A DNA stretch of 64,000 nt from Tabrizicola_A sp044377735 (GCA_044377735.1 JBILYK010000005.1:27854-91853), one strand, 5' to 3'; positions 26,136 to 35,035 are shown, counted from the stretch's first letter. Numbers and translations are program-made. Notes: generated from the letters alone by a model not told the origin.

Positions 26136-27392
26136 ATGATTACCCTCGACCGTCGTCGCTTTCTTTTGACCTCTGCCGCAACCATCGCGGCGGTCTCTGT
26201 CACCGCCCCCGCCTTTGCCGCCGATCCCATCCTGATCGGGGTGCCCACCGCCCAGACCGGCCCGGTCGGCGTGGCCGACCAGCAAGACTGGCTGAACGGT
26301 ATCACCATGGCGGTGGAAGAGATCAACGCCGCGGGCGGCGTCAATGGCCGCATGTTGGAAACCCGCGTGGTGGACATTGACCTTCTGACCCCCGAAGGCA
26401 CGGTGGCGGCCTTCCAAAACCTGACCGAACAGGGCGTGCATGCGCTGGCTCATTCCTTTGCACTTATCCCGCAGCCTGCGATGGATGTAGCCGCGGTGAC
26501 CGGCACGCCCTATCTGAACGGCAACACCAGCCAGGCGACGCTGGACCTCATCAAGGCCGACCCGGTCAAATATCGCAACATCTTCCACATCGATGTGGCC
26601 GAAACCTGGTACGGCACGGGTTTTGTGCGCTATTTGCAAGACGCCAAGGCCGGTGGCTGGACGCCGAAGAACAACCGTGTCCACATCGTGCAGGAACAGA
26701 TCGGCTATACCCAAGTCATCTCCAAGGCGACGCAGGCCGCGATTGCCGAGAGCAATGGCGAATGGGAGGTGGGGGCCATAACCGACATTCAGTTCCCGGT
26801 GCAGGATTGGTCGCCCATCATTCAGGCGCTGAAAGAGCAAGACGCAGGCACCATCATGATCTCGCACTGGGTCGCGGCTGAACTGGCGTCCTTTGCGACG
26901 ACCTATGTGCTGGACCCGGTGCCCGGCGCGCTGGTCTATCTGCAATATGGCCCCTCGCAGCCGGAATTCCTGGATCTGGCGGGCGATTCGGCGGAAGGCT
27001 TCATCTGGGGCACCGTGATTGGCACCTACAACGATGAAAAGGGCGCGGCTTTCCGTGAGGCCTATATGGCCAAGTTCCCCGGCACCATGGGCATGGTCTA
27101 TACCGGGTCGGGCTATGACACGATCCACATCCTTGCCTCGGTCTGGGCCACGGTGGATCCGTCCGATTTCGACGCGGTGGGCAAAGCGATCAAGGCTGTG
27201 CGCCATCGCGGGGTCTGTGGGCTTTACACCTTTGACACTGACAGCAACTCGGCCACGTCCTATCCAAACATGACGGATGATCCCGAGGGCGGTCAGGCGC
27301 ATCTGATCTTCCAGGTGCAGGACGGGGCGCACAAGATCATCTCGCCCGCGCCCTTTGCGGAAAGCACGCTGCGGCCTGCGCCCTGGATGTAA
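26136..27392 (+). CDS. ABC transporter periplasmic substrate-binding protein (urea/amide type, UrtA/AmiC-like)
   Basis: The 418-residue product carries a twin-arginine signal (LDRRRFLLTSAATIAAVSVT, cleavage likely after APAFA). The mature part begins ADPILIGVPTAQTGPVGVAD and has AVEEINAAGGVNGRMLETRV, the opening of type I periplasmic binding folds. The overall pattern resembles urea and short-chain amide binders more than leucine binders; that is a judgement by eye. A strong AAAGGAGG site fixes the start at 26136. It is the first gene of a cluster running to a dimethylformamidase-like enzyme, so an amide is the expected ligand. Confidence 0.85.
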   Translation: MITLDRRRFLLTSAATIAAVSVTAPAFAADPILIGVPTAQTGPVGVADQQDWLNGITMAVEEINAAGGVNGRMLETRVVDIDLLTPEGTVAAFQNLTEQGVHALAHSFALIPQPAMDVAAVTGTPYLNGNTSQATLDLIKADPVKYRNIFHIDVAETWYGTGFVRYLQDAKAGGWTPKNNRVHIVQEQIGYTQVISKATQAAIAESNGEWEVGAITDIQFPVQDWSPIIQALKEQDAGTIMISHWVAAELASFATTYVLDPVPGALVYLQYGPSQPEFLDLAGDSAEGFIWGTVIGTYNDEKGAAFREAYMAKFPGTMGMVYTGSGYDTIHILASVWATVDPSDFDAVGKAIKAVRHRGVCGLYTFDTDSNSATSYPNMTDDPEGGQAHLIFQVQDGAHKIISPAPFAESTLRPAPWM

Positions 27393-27407
27393 GGCAGGGG
27401 GCAGGTC

Positions 27408-28139
27408 ATGACAGCCCAAGATGGCATCTTCGGCTGCCGAGGGATCGGTATTTCCTTCGGTGGCCGCGCGATCCTTCGGGATGTCACCCTTTCCGTGTCT
27501 CCCGGAGAGGTCTTGGGTCTTGTCGGTCCCAATGGGGCCGGCAAGACCTCTTTGTTCGAAATCCTTTGTGGTCGCTACACCGCCAGCGCGGGACAAGTGA
27601 TGATGGAGGGGCGCGACGTCACCACCATGGCGGTGCATGACCGCGCCCGCGCCGGGCTTGCGCGCACCTATCAAAGCCCGGTGGTGCCGGGGGCCTTGAC
27701 CATTGGTGAAAGCCTGCGCGCGGCGCGTTATGCTTATGCACCTTACAAAACGCGTATGGAGGCGGAATGGGCCTGCCATCTGGCCAATCTGCGCCAGCCT
27801 TGGGACCGGTTGGCGGGGTCACTGGACACGTTTGACCGCCGCAAGCTTCTCTTGGCCTGCCTGTTGATGCGCAAGCCCAAGGTGCTGCTTCTGGATGAAC
27901 CGGCCTCGGGCCTTATCAATTCCGAGATTGACGAGTTGGACCTTATCATCCGCCGTCTGGTCGACGAATACCACATCGCCGCGATCCTGATCGAACACCG
28001 GCTGGAACTGCTCTCAGCCATCGCCGACCGGGCGGTGGTTCTGGACATGGGCGAGGTGATTGCCACCGGCACCCCGGTCGAGGTGTTTCAAAACCCCCGC
28101 GTGCTGGCCGCCTATTTTGAGGAGCCCGCGCATGGTTGA
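27408..28139 (+). CDS. ABC transporter ATP-binding protein (LivG/UrtD type)
   Basis: Cytoplasmic ATPase of the importer, 243 residues. Walker A is GPNGAGKTS near residue 44 and Walker B is KVLLLDEPASGL, with the H-loop in LIEHRLELL. The signature region, normally LSxGQ followed by basic residues, reads AGSLDTFDRRKLLLACLLM and is degenerate, so this subunit may rely on its partner for the second composite site. It begins 15 bases after the binding-protein gene and overlaps the next gene (ATGGTTGA). Confidence 0.88.
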   Translation: MTAQDGIFGCRGIGISFGGRAILRDVTLSVSPGEVLGLVGPNGAGKTSLFEILCGRYTASAGQVMMEGRDVTTMAVHDRARAGLARTYQSPVVPGALTIGESLRAARYAYAPYKTRMEAEWACHLANLRQPWDRLAGSLDTFDRRKLLLACLLMRKPKVLLLDEPASGLINSEIDELDLIIRRLVDEYHIAAILIEHRLELLSAIADRAVVLDMGEVIATGTPVEVFQNPRVLAAYFEEPAHG

Positions 28140-28830
28140 GGTTCTCAAGATCACTGGCCTGACGGCGGGCTACGGTCCCCTGCGCGTGCTGCACGAGATT
28201 GATTTCAAAGTCGCCGAGGGCGAGCGCGTGGGTCTTGTCGGCCTCAACGGCCATGGCAAGACCACGCTTTTTCGGGCGATTTCCTCGCTGGTCGGCTGGC
28301 AGTCGGGGTCGATCCTTTTGAACGGGGTCGAGGTGGGCGGCAGCCGCTCTACTGGGCCGGGGCGCAAGACGGCGGCCATCGTGCGCGCAGGTCTGGCGAT
28401 GACGCCGCAGGGCGATGCGATTTTCCCCGGTCTGACCGTGGCGCAGCATCTCGATTGTGGGGCTTATACGCCGACAGCGTGGAAAGAACGCAAGGCACGG
28501 CGGGATATGGTCTTCGACATCTTCCCGCCCCTGCGCAAGCTGGAACACGCGCTCGTCGGCCGCCTCTCGGGCGGTGAGCGGCGCATGGTCTCGGTCGGCC
28601 GGGCGCTGATGGTAGAGGCGTCCTTGTATCTGATCGACGAGCCGTCCTTGGGCCTTGCGCCCAAGATCAGCGCATCCGTGATCGAGGCGCTCTTTGCCTT
28701 GCCGAAGGATGGGCGCGCCATGGTGATTGCTGAACAGAACGTTGCCCTGTTGTCGGGCCGGGTCGACCGGATGGTCGGCATGCATGCCGGCCGCATCCGG
28801 GGCGACGTTGGCCATGTGAGTTTGCATTGA
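28132..28830 (+). CDS. ABC transporter ATP-binding protein (LivF/UrtE type)
   Basis: Second ATPase of the importer, 232 residues from the ATG at 28132, which overlaps the preceding stop. Walker A is GLNGHGKTT near residue 37 and the signature is RLSGGERRMVSVGRALM. Walker B is YLIDEPSLGLAPK, typical of LivF/UrtE. Unlike its partner it has a canonical signature motif. The permease gene follows after 13 bases. Confidence 0.9.
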   Translation: MVEVLKITGLTAGYGPLRVLHEIDFKVAEGERVGLVGLNGHGKTTLFRAISSLVGWQSGSILLNGVEVGGSRSTGPGRKTAAIVRAGLAMTPQGDAIFPGLTVAQHLDCGAYTPTAWKERKARRDMVFDIFPPLRKLEHALVGRLSGGERRMVSVGRALMVEASLYLIDEPSLGLAPKISASVIEALFALPKDGRAMVIAEQNVALLSGRVDRMVGMHAGRIRGDVGHVSLH

Positions 28831-28843
28831 TGGAAAGTCACTG

Positions 28844-29773
28844 ATGGATTTGGGCGTCACACTCATTCACGGGCTGAACCTTGCCGCCATTTACGGGCTG
28901 ATGGCGATTGGCATTTCGCTGTTGTGGTCATCGGTCGGCATGATCAACATGGCCCATGGCGCGACCTTTGCTGTGTCCGGCTATGCCGCCTGGATCGCGG
29001 TTGAGGCGATGAAGCCCCTGATCCTTGCCACCTTTGGCAAGACAGCACTGGGCACGGCGGCCATGGCTGGGGTGACTCTATCAGCAGGGGCTGGGTTTGG
29101 GGCGCTTTTTGGCGCGTTGATCTACCTTCTGGCCTTTCTGCCCTTGCACGACAAACCAAACTTCCCGGTGCGCAGCCTGATTGTCACCTTGGCGATCAAC
29201 CTTGCGACCGTGCAGGGGCTGTTGTGGTATTTCGGGCCAAAGCAGAAAAACCTGCCCAAGATCTTTGGCACCGGTAAGGTGGATCTGGGATTTATCTCGG
29301 CCCGCTATGACCAGATCGGGGCCATCGTGTCGACCGCGTTGATCCTTGGGCTGGTGCTTTTGTGGCTGCGTGTTAGCCGCAAGGGGCTGGAAATCCGCGC
29401 CATGATGCAAAACCCCGAAGGGGCGGTGCTGTCGGGCATTTCGGTGCGCTGGACGGCCCTTCCCGTCACCATGTTGACCGGGGCTTTGGCGGGGATGGCG
29501 GCGATCCTGCTCAGCCAGTCGATCTTTGTCTCGCCCACCTCTGGCACCATGCCACTGATCAAGGGGTTGACGATTGCTCTTCTGGGCGGGCTAGGCTCGG
29601 TTCCCGGTGCGGTGGCGGGCGCGGTCATCATCGGGTTTCTCGAGGCGGTGGTGGGTGCCATCCCCTTCCTTGGCCAACGCTATGTGCTCTTTGCCACCTT
29701 TCTCTTCATCATCGTCGTTCTCATCATCCGCCCGCGTGGGATTGGTGGGCTGTTGGATGAGGCGCGGAAATGA
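28844..29773 (+). CDS. branched-chain amino acid/amide-type ABC transporter permease (LivH/UrtB type)
   Basis: A 309-residue integral membrane protein with eight or so helices. It starts MDLGVTLIHGLNLAAIYGLM and has LLWSSVGMINMAHGATFAVS, the usual LivH opening, and RWTALPVTMLTGALAGMAAI. KGLTIALLGGLGSVPGAVAG is the ATPase-coupling region. It forms the translocation pore with the LivM-type permease, whose start overlaps its stop (ATGA). Confidence 0.9.
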   Translation: MDLGVTLIHGLNLAAIYGLMAIGISLLWSSVGMINMAHGATFAVSGYAAWIAVEAMKPLILATFGKTALGTAAMAGVTLSAGAGFGALFGALIYLLAFLPLHDKPNFPVRSLIVTLAINLATVQGLLWYFGPKQKNLPKIFGTGKVDLGFISARYDQIGAIVSTALILGLVLLWLRVSRKGLEIRAMMQNPEGAVLSGISVRWTALPVTMLTGALAGMAAILLSQSIFVSPTSGTMPLIKGLTIALLGGLGSVPGAVAGAVIIGFLEAVVGAIPFLGQRYVLFATFLFIIVVLIIRPRGIGGLLDEARK

Positions 29774-31287
29774 CAGATAAAACGCTTTATGAAATAGGCC
29801 AGCGTCCCGCTGAGATCCTCCTGCACCCCGATGGCGATGCGCCGCTGACGCGCCGCCGCTTGCCGTTCACCCGCCGCCATATCTTTAAATGGCGCTCGCG
29901 GCTGAACCCCAAAACGCTGGAACAAGAGCGTTTGATGGCCGACAAGCGGCCCTTGTGGTGGGCCATCGGTCTGGGCGCGCTGGCACTGACAGCGCCTTTC
30001 CTGTCGAACCAGATGCTGACGATTGCCGCGATTTTCTGCATCTTTTCAGCCATCAACGTGCTGTGGACACTGGTCATCGGCACGGCGGGGATTTTCAGCC
30101 TTGCCACCTTGGCGATCTTTGGAATCGGGGCCTATGTATCGGCCGCGTTGAACGTCTATCTGGGCCTGCCCTGGCCTTTGATGTTCGTGGCGGGCGGCCT
30201 TGCGGGGCTGGTGGTGGGGGGCTTTCTGGCGCTGCCCTCAACGCGTCTTGACGGGCTTTACTATGCACTTCTGACCATGGGTTTTGCCGAGATTTGCCGG
30301 GTTTTTATCCAGCAACTCAAGCCCCTTGGCCCGCAAAACGGCAGCATCAACAACGTCGGCAGCTTCATTCCCGCAGAATGGCAGTTGCAAAGACCGGGGC
30401 TTCTTTTGGGTTTTGCCGGGGCCTTTGTGATCTTGCTGCTGGCCCTTTTGGTCTTTCGCATCGTCAATTCCGAACGGCTGGGGATGCTCTTGCAAACCGC
30501 GCGCGAGGATGAGGCGTTTGCCGAGGCCACCGGCATCGATTATCGCCGGGCGCGGCTGCATGTGTTTCTGATTTCCTCTGCTGGGCTGGGGGTGATCGGG
30601 GCGTTTTATGCACAGTTTTACAACTCGATCTCGCCGCAGGTGTTCAGCCTCGATCAGTTGATGCTGCTCTTCGCGATGATCGTCATCGGCGGTTTGGGCC
30701 GCAGCGAAGGCGCGGTGATTGGCACCGCGATTGTGGTTCTGATCGACAAGGGTCTTTTGAACCTTGGCCCGGTTCGCATCCTTCTGGTTGCCGCCATCAT
30801 GCTGGGGGTGACGCTTTTTCTTCACAACGGCCTTGCCGGGGCGCGTGAGCAGTTCCGCGGCTGGCGCCGTCGCAAACAATCTGAGGCGCGCGCGCGCCGC
30901 ACTGAAAAGGGGGGTGAGGTTATGCCCGAAGAAGCCATCGAGATCGCCGACAAGCAGGAAATCTACTATCGCCGTTTTCAAAAGCGCCTGCGCGACCGGT
31001 TGAAGACGCTCATCACACCCGAGCTCATTGAAGAGCATCGGCGCAACCCCCTGGGCCATCATTCCGACAGCCTGTCGCGTGTGTTGAACCATTTCCGCCG
31101 GGGCGAGGTGGCCGACAAATACGCCATCATGCGCCAGCCCGAGGCGTTTCACGCCTATAAGATCGTGGCCTTTTCCGGCGTGCGCGGCGCGCCGCCGCGT
31201 CTGGTGGATGATCGCACCTATTATGACATCAACGAGGCCTATCACGCGGTGTTCCTCTTGCGTGTCAATGACCTGATGGAAGCCTGA
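29770..31287 (+). CDS. LivM-type permease apparently fused to dimethylformamidase small subunit
   Basis: One uninterrupted 505-residue frame. Residues about 1-55 are a charged cytoplasmic extension. Residues about 60-365 form a LivM/UrtC-type permease, with WTLVIGTAGIFSLATLAIFG, LPSTRLDGLYYALLTMGFAE and VIGGLGRSEGAVIGTAIVVL as landmarks. After a basic linker (GWRRRKQSEARARRTEKGG) a cytoplasmic segment of 121 residues follows. It resembles the small (alpha) subunit of N,N-dimethylformamidase: EEHRRNPLGHHSDSLSRVLN, KYAIMRQPEAFHAYKIVAF and INEAYHAVFLLRVNDLME. The junction sits on a run of six G at 30909-30914. One more G would give a TGA stop there, so the fusion may be real, slippage-controlled or a sequence error. 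Confidence 0.82.
   Translation: MTDKTLYEIGQRPAEILLHPDGDAPLTRRRLPFTRRHIFKWRSRLNPKTLEQERLMADKRPLWWAIGLGALALTAPFLSNQMLTIAAIFCIFSAINVLWTLVIGTAGIFSLATLAIFGIGAYVSAALNVYLGLPWPLMFVAGGLAGLVVGGFLALPSTRLDGLYYALLTMGFAEICRVFIQQLKPLGPQNGSINNVGSFIPAEWQLQRPGLLLGFAGAFVILLLALLVFRIVNSERLGMLLQTAREDEAFAEATGIDYRRARLHVFLISSAGLGVIGAFYAQFYNSISPQVFSLDQLMLLFAMIVIGGLGRSEGAVIGTAIVVLIDKGLLNLGPVRILLVAAIMLGVTLFLHNGLAGAREQFRGWRRRKQSEARARRTEKGGEVMPEEAIEIADKQEIYYRRFQKRLRDRLKTLITPELIEEHRRNPLGHHSDSLSRVLNHFRRGEVADKYAIMRQPEAFHAYKIVAFSGVRGAPPRLVDDRTYYDINEAYHAVFLLRVNDLMEA
30922..31287 (+). CDS. N,N-dimethylformamidase-like small (alpha) subunit, possible separate translation start
   Basis: The ATG at 30922, preceded by GGGGTGAGG at good spacing, would start a 121-residue protein, MPEEAIEIADKQEIYYRRFQ. 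That is close to the about 130-residue small subunit of Paracoccus-type dimethylformamidase. In that enzyme a small and a large subunit pair to hydrolyse dimethylformamide to dimethylamine and formate. The large-subunit gene begins two bases after its stop. It is in the same frame as the upstream permease, so it could be made as a fusion, separately, or both. Family assignment is from remembered motifs. Confidence 0.65.
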   Translation: MPEEAIEIADKQEIYYRRFQKRLRDRLKTLITPELIEEHRRNPLGHHSDSLSRVLNHFRRGEVADKYAIMRQPEAFHAYKIVAFSGVRGAPPRLVDDRTYYDINEAYHAVFLLRVNDLMEA

Positions 31288-31288
31288 C

Positions 31289-33598
31289 ATGACCAATACC
31301 CGCATCTTCGGCTATGCCGATCCCTTGTGCGCCCGTGCCGGTGGGCGCGTGGATTTCATGATCTCGGTCGAGGGCCGCGATGAGGTGCAGGCCCGTTTGG
31401 TCCGCGTGCTGCACGGCGATGAGAACCCCGAGGGACCGGGATATGTCGAACAGGCGGTAGAGGTTGCGCTGCCCGCCAGCCTGAAGGTGAAACGCCAGTT
31501 CACCCAAGTTGGCAGCTTTGCCCGCGCCGATGATCCGGATGGGAAGCTGGATGAATTATCCTCTTTCACGCTTTTTGCCCATGTGTTCCCGACCTTGCCC
31601 AAGTCCGAACGCCAGCAGATTCTGGGGCGGTGGGATATTGAAGGCTCCAAAGGGTTCGGTCTGGGCATTGATCCCGATGGTCATGTCGCCATGTGGCTGG
31701 GTGATGGCGCGGGGGTGGATGAGATCCGCACCGAGATCACCCTTGTGCCGCGCGCGTGGTATTTTGTGGCCGCCAGCTATGATGCCGCCACCAAAGAGGC
31801 GCAGCTTCATGTCATCACCTGCGTGACCCAGTGGAACAGCCGGATTTCCACCGTGGTGCCCTTTCAAGGCGACAGTTGGATCAAAGAGACGCTCCGCCAC
31901 GGGCCGGGGGCCACGGCGGGGGCTGCCCGCTTCAAACTCGCCTCAGCCACCGCCTATAACCCGGTGCGCGGCCATTACGGGGCGTTTTTGTTCAACGGCA
32001 AGATTGACCGGTCGGGCGTCTACACCCGCCCCTTAACCCGGCCCGAGGTCGAGGCGCTCGCGCGTGGCGCTGCACCGGGGCGCGAGGGGCTTTTGGCCTA
32101 TTGGGACCCCACCGCCAATCTGGCCCGCGACGGCGTGGGCGACACCATTCCCGACACGGGCCCGCATGGGCTGCATATGCAAGGCGTCAACAGCCCGGTG
32201 CGCTGCATGACCGGGGTCAACTGGCGCGGCGAGGACAGCTATCGTCTGGCACCTGAAACCTTTGGTGGCGTCCATTTCCACGACGATGCCATGACCGATT
32301 GTCAATGGGATGTGACCCATTCCCTGGCCCTGCCGGACGATCTGAAGTCAGGCGTCTATTGCCTGAAGGTTTCGGGCGGCGGGGGCGAGGACAGCATCCC
32401 CTTCATCGTACGGCCCAAGACGCCCAAGGCAAAGCTGGCCTTCCTTCTGCCGACCTTCACCTATCTGGCCTACGGCAACGAACACCTCAGCTATGAGGCC
32501 CCCATCGCCCAAGCCATCACTGCCCATACCCCGGTGATCGTGGCCGAGGATCTGGAATACAAGAAACTCGAAGAATTCGGGCTTTCGACCTATGACCACC
32601 ACGCCGACGGGGCGGGCTGCTGCTTTTCGTCTTGGAAACGCCCGATCATCACGCTGCGCCCGCGTTACCGGCTGCCTGCGATGAACTTCCCTTGGGCGCT
32701 GCCTGCCGATCTGTCGCTGATCTGGTGGCTGGAACATGCGGGCTATGACTATGACCTCATCACCGACCATGACCTGCATGCCGAGGGGTTGGACTGCCTG
32801 AAACCCTATGCCTGCGTGGTGAATGGCACCCATCCGGAATACTATTCCGAAGAAATGATGGACGCGACCGAGGCCTATTTGGGCCAAGGTGGGCGCGTCA
32901 TGTATCTGGGTGGCAATGGCTATTACTGGGTCACCGGCACGCGGCCGAATGATCCGGCCTGCATCGAGGTGCGCAAACTGGACTCAGGCAGCCGGGCTTG
33001 GCAGGCTGAACCGGGCGAGGGCTATCTTGCCTCAACCGGTCAGCGCTCGGGCCTGTGGCGCAGCCGGGGCCGCGCGCCGCAAAAGATTGTCGGCCTTGGC
33101 TTTACCACCGAAGGCATGGACGCATCAGAACCGTTTGAACGCATGCCCGACAGTTTCCACCGCCGGGTGTCGTGGATTATGGAGGGCATTGGTGAGGAGG
33201 AATTGATCGGCGATTTCGGCCTTGCCTGTGACGGGGCAGGGGGGGTGGAACTGGACCGCTATGAGCTGGGTCTGGGCACCCCGCCCCATACCATGCTCTT
33301 GGCCGCGACAATCGGGCATTCCGACAACTACCCTTTGGTCAGCGAAGAGGTCACCTATGCCTTCCCCGGCCGGGGCGGCACGCAGGATGCGCAGGTGCGT
33401 GGCGACATGATCTATTTCACCACGCCCAATCACGGCGCCTGCTTTGCCGCAGGCTCGATCGCATGGTCACAGGCCCTGCCTTGCCGAGGTGGTGAAAACA
33501 ACGTGGCCCGAATCATGCGAAACGTGTTGAATGCGTTTCTGACGCAAGGAGAGCTGCCCGGAGCTGCCTTCAAAGGCGACGAAAAGCTTTGGCGCTAG
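31289..33598 (+). CDS. N,N-dimethylformamidase-like large (beta) subunit
   Basis: A 769-residue soluble enzyme matching the size (about 760) of dimethylformamidase large subunits. An N-terminal lectin-like half (DGKLDELSSFTLFAHVFPTL, GHYGAFLFNGKIDRSGVYTR) is followed by the catalytic half. There LLPTFTYLAYGNEH (Tyr395), Tyr435 in STYDHH, and His515 and Glu517 in NGTHPEYYSEEM line up with the mononuclear-iron ligands and active-site histidine I recall for the Paracoccus enzyme (Tyr399, Tyr440, Glu521, His519). It probably hydrolyses a small N-alkyl amide or formamide; the true substrate is not proven. Placement after the importer and small subunit gives a transport-plus-hydrolysis unit. Confidence 0.85.
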   Translation: MTNTRIFGYADPLCARAGGRVDFMISVEGRDEVQARLVRVLHGDENPEGPGYVEQAVEVALPASLKVKRQFTQVGSFARADDPDGKLDELSSFTLFAHVFPTLPKSERQQILGRWDIEGSKGFGLGIDPDGHVAMWLGDGAGVDEIRTEITLVPRAWYFVAASYDAATKEAQLHVITCVTQWNSRISTVVPFQGDSWIKETLRHGPGATAGAARFKLASATAYNPVRGHYGAFLFNGKIDRSGVYTRPLTRPEVEALARGAAPGREGLLAYWDPTANLARDGVGDTIPDTGPHGLHMQGVNSPVRCMTGVNWRGEDSYRLAPETFGGVHFHDDAMTDCQWDVTHSLALPDDLKSGVYCLKVSGGGGEDSIPFIVRPKTPKAKLAFLLPTFTYLAYGNEHLSYEAPIAQAITAHTPVIVAEDLEYKKLEEFGLSTYDHHADGAGCCFSSWKRPIITLRPRYRLPAMNFPWALPADLSLIWWLEHAGYDYDLITDHDLHAEGLDCLKPYACVVNGTHPEYYSEEMMDATEAYLGQGGRVMYLGGNGYYWVTGTRPNDPACIEVRKLDSGSRAWQAEPGEGYLASTGQRSGLWRSRGRAPQKIVGLGFTTEGMDASEPFERMPDSFHRRVSWIMEGIGEEELIGDFGLACDGAGGVELDRYELGLGTPPHTMLLAATIGHSDNYPLVSEEVTYAFPGRGGTQDAQVRGDMIYFTTPNHGACFAAGSIAWSQALPCRGGENNVARIMRNVLNAFLTQGELPGAAFKGDEKLWR

Positions 33599-33621
33599 CC
33601 TTGCGAGCAAAGGGGGCGCCC

Positions 33622-34596
33622 ATGGGACTTGGCATTGCCAGCTTTTCCCGGTTCATCACCGAGATGAATGATCGCACGCGCGAAGCGGATGCCGAGGAGT
33701 TGGCGCGCTGGGCGGTGGGGGAATTGTCGCAGACCCTTGGCTTTGATGCCGCATGGTATGGCTGGGCCAAACTTCGCCCCGAGGGGGTGGAGGTATATGC
33801 CAACGCCAGCCTGAACCTGCCCGATGGGTTTTACGACTATTGGCGCACCATGGCCGATCAGGACCTTCTGGCGCGCTATATGATCGAAAACCCCGGCAAG
33901 GTCGCGACCTATGATCGCAAACAGCCGCGCCAGACCGATGGCATGGCCAGCCTCTCGGACAAGTTCGGCCTGCGCCGGATGAGCACGGCGATGAACGGGC
34001 ATTACACGGATTACGCCTCGTTTTACATCTCGTCCTATCGGGTGGGGGCCGAGGCCCGCAATTGGTCCGAGGCCGAGCGCGACTATCTGCAATGCGCGGT
34101 CGATCAGCTGTCCTCGGCAATGAAGCTGACATCGGCCGAACCGGGGCGGCCGGACCGACCGGGCACGGTGACGATCCTCGCCTCGGAAAATGGCATTGGC
34201 CTTTTGGGGCTCACGGCGCTGCGCGCCCAGTTTGGCGAGGTTTGGCCGCGCTGGACCGGCGATCATCTGCCCGACCAGCTGGCCCATCTTATCGGATGCC
34301 CCGGCCAGCACATTCTGCCCGACCGCGATCTTGTGATCATGGTCGAGGCCGCGCCCCGGTTCCAGGGCATGGGCCTGCGCCGGTTGACCCTGCGCCGTCT
34401 GACGCGGATCGACATGTTGACCCCGCGTGAGCGTGAGGTGGCCCATGCCCTGTCAGATGGCCATAGCCACAAAGAGGTGGCGCGCATTCTGGGCCTTGCG
34501 CCGGCCACAGTCAGGAACCAAACACAGGCGATCTACCAAAAGCTGGGCGTCGACAACCGCGCCAGCCTCTGTGCGGCGCTGTCACAACCGCATTAA
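33622..34596 (+). CDS. LuxR-family transcriptional regulator
   Basis: The 324-residue product has a C-terminal LuxR-type helix-turn-helix (LTPREREVAHALSDGHSHKE, LGLAPATVRNQTQAIYQKLG). The N-terminal region of about 250 residues, with LSQTLGFDAAWYGWAKLRPE, may be a GAF- or autoinducer-like sensor. AGGGGG six bases before the ATG at 33622 supports the start. It follows the dimethylformamidase gene by 23 bases and is the likely local regulator of the amide cluster. LuxR-type regulators are reported next to dimethylformamidase genes elsewhere. The stop overlaps that of a broken Hint-domain gene on the other strand. Confidence 0.82.
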   Translation: MGLGIASFSRFITEMNDRTREADAEELARWAVGELSQTLGFDAAWYGWAKLRPEGVEVYANASLNLPDGFYDYWRTMADQDLLARYMIENPGKVATYDRKQPRQTDGMASLSDKFGLRRMSTAMNGHYTDYASFYISSYRVGAEARNWSEAERDYLQCAVDQLSSAMKLTSAEPGRPDRPGTVTILASENGIGLLGLTALRAQFGEVWPRWTGDHLPDQLAHLIGCPGQHILPDRDLVIMVEAAPRFQGMGLRRLTLRRLTRIDMLTPREREVAHALSDGHSHKEVARILGLAPATVRNQTQAIYQKLGVDNRASLCAALSQPH

Positions 34597-35035
34597 GCCG
34601 CCTTGCGCCGGGGCATCTCGAGCGCCAGTAACAGCCGCACCTCATGCGCCTTCAGAGTCCGGCGGGCCGAGACACAGGCCTCAGGGTTCACAGGCTCTGG
34701 CATTTCGGCAAAGACGGCAAACAAGTCATCGCGCGCGGCGGGCTAAAAGCTTTCGCTCCAGATGCCATCTGGCCAAGATCACTTGGTGATGGTCAAACAT
34801 CAGGTGCAGATAAGTCACCTCTTGCACCACTGTCGGCAAAAGGCCGGGCTGGCCTGCCATGTGCTGCGCGCGCTCAAAGCCTTGTCTTCGCCAAAACACA
34901 TCTCGGCCCGCGTGCCGCTTGGCAACAGGCAATGCTGGCGCAACACTTTCCTGTCACGTTCCGGCTGGCTTGCGCCCAAGGTGCCCTTGCAGATCAGGAT
35001 CGGCTGCTAGGTGGCGTTACCGGATGTGCCATTGA
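34593..35035 (-). pseudogene. Hint-domain protein gene, truncated and frameshifted
   Basis: Read on the minus strand this is the C-terminal half of a Hint (hedgehog/intein) domain protein of the kind common in Rhodobacteraceae. Fragments in shifted frames are PILICKGTLGASQPERDRKV, VTYLHLMFDHHQVILA and DGIWSESF. Then comes a TAG stop where tyrosine is expected, and finally ARRTLKAHEVRLLLALE before the true stop at 34593. One extra base separates VILA from DGIWSESF. The N-terminal part is absent. The intact relative at 37955-39016 carries the matching blocks (VTYVHILLQRHNVIWA, ESFHP). The gene converges on and overlaps the LuxR stop. Confidence 0.75.

Noticed and set aside
26031..27779. 582-codon minus-strand open frame opposite the amide-binding protein gene
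   Set aside because: Shadow frame across two plus-strand transporter genes with strong family motifs.
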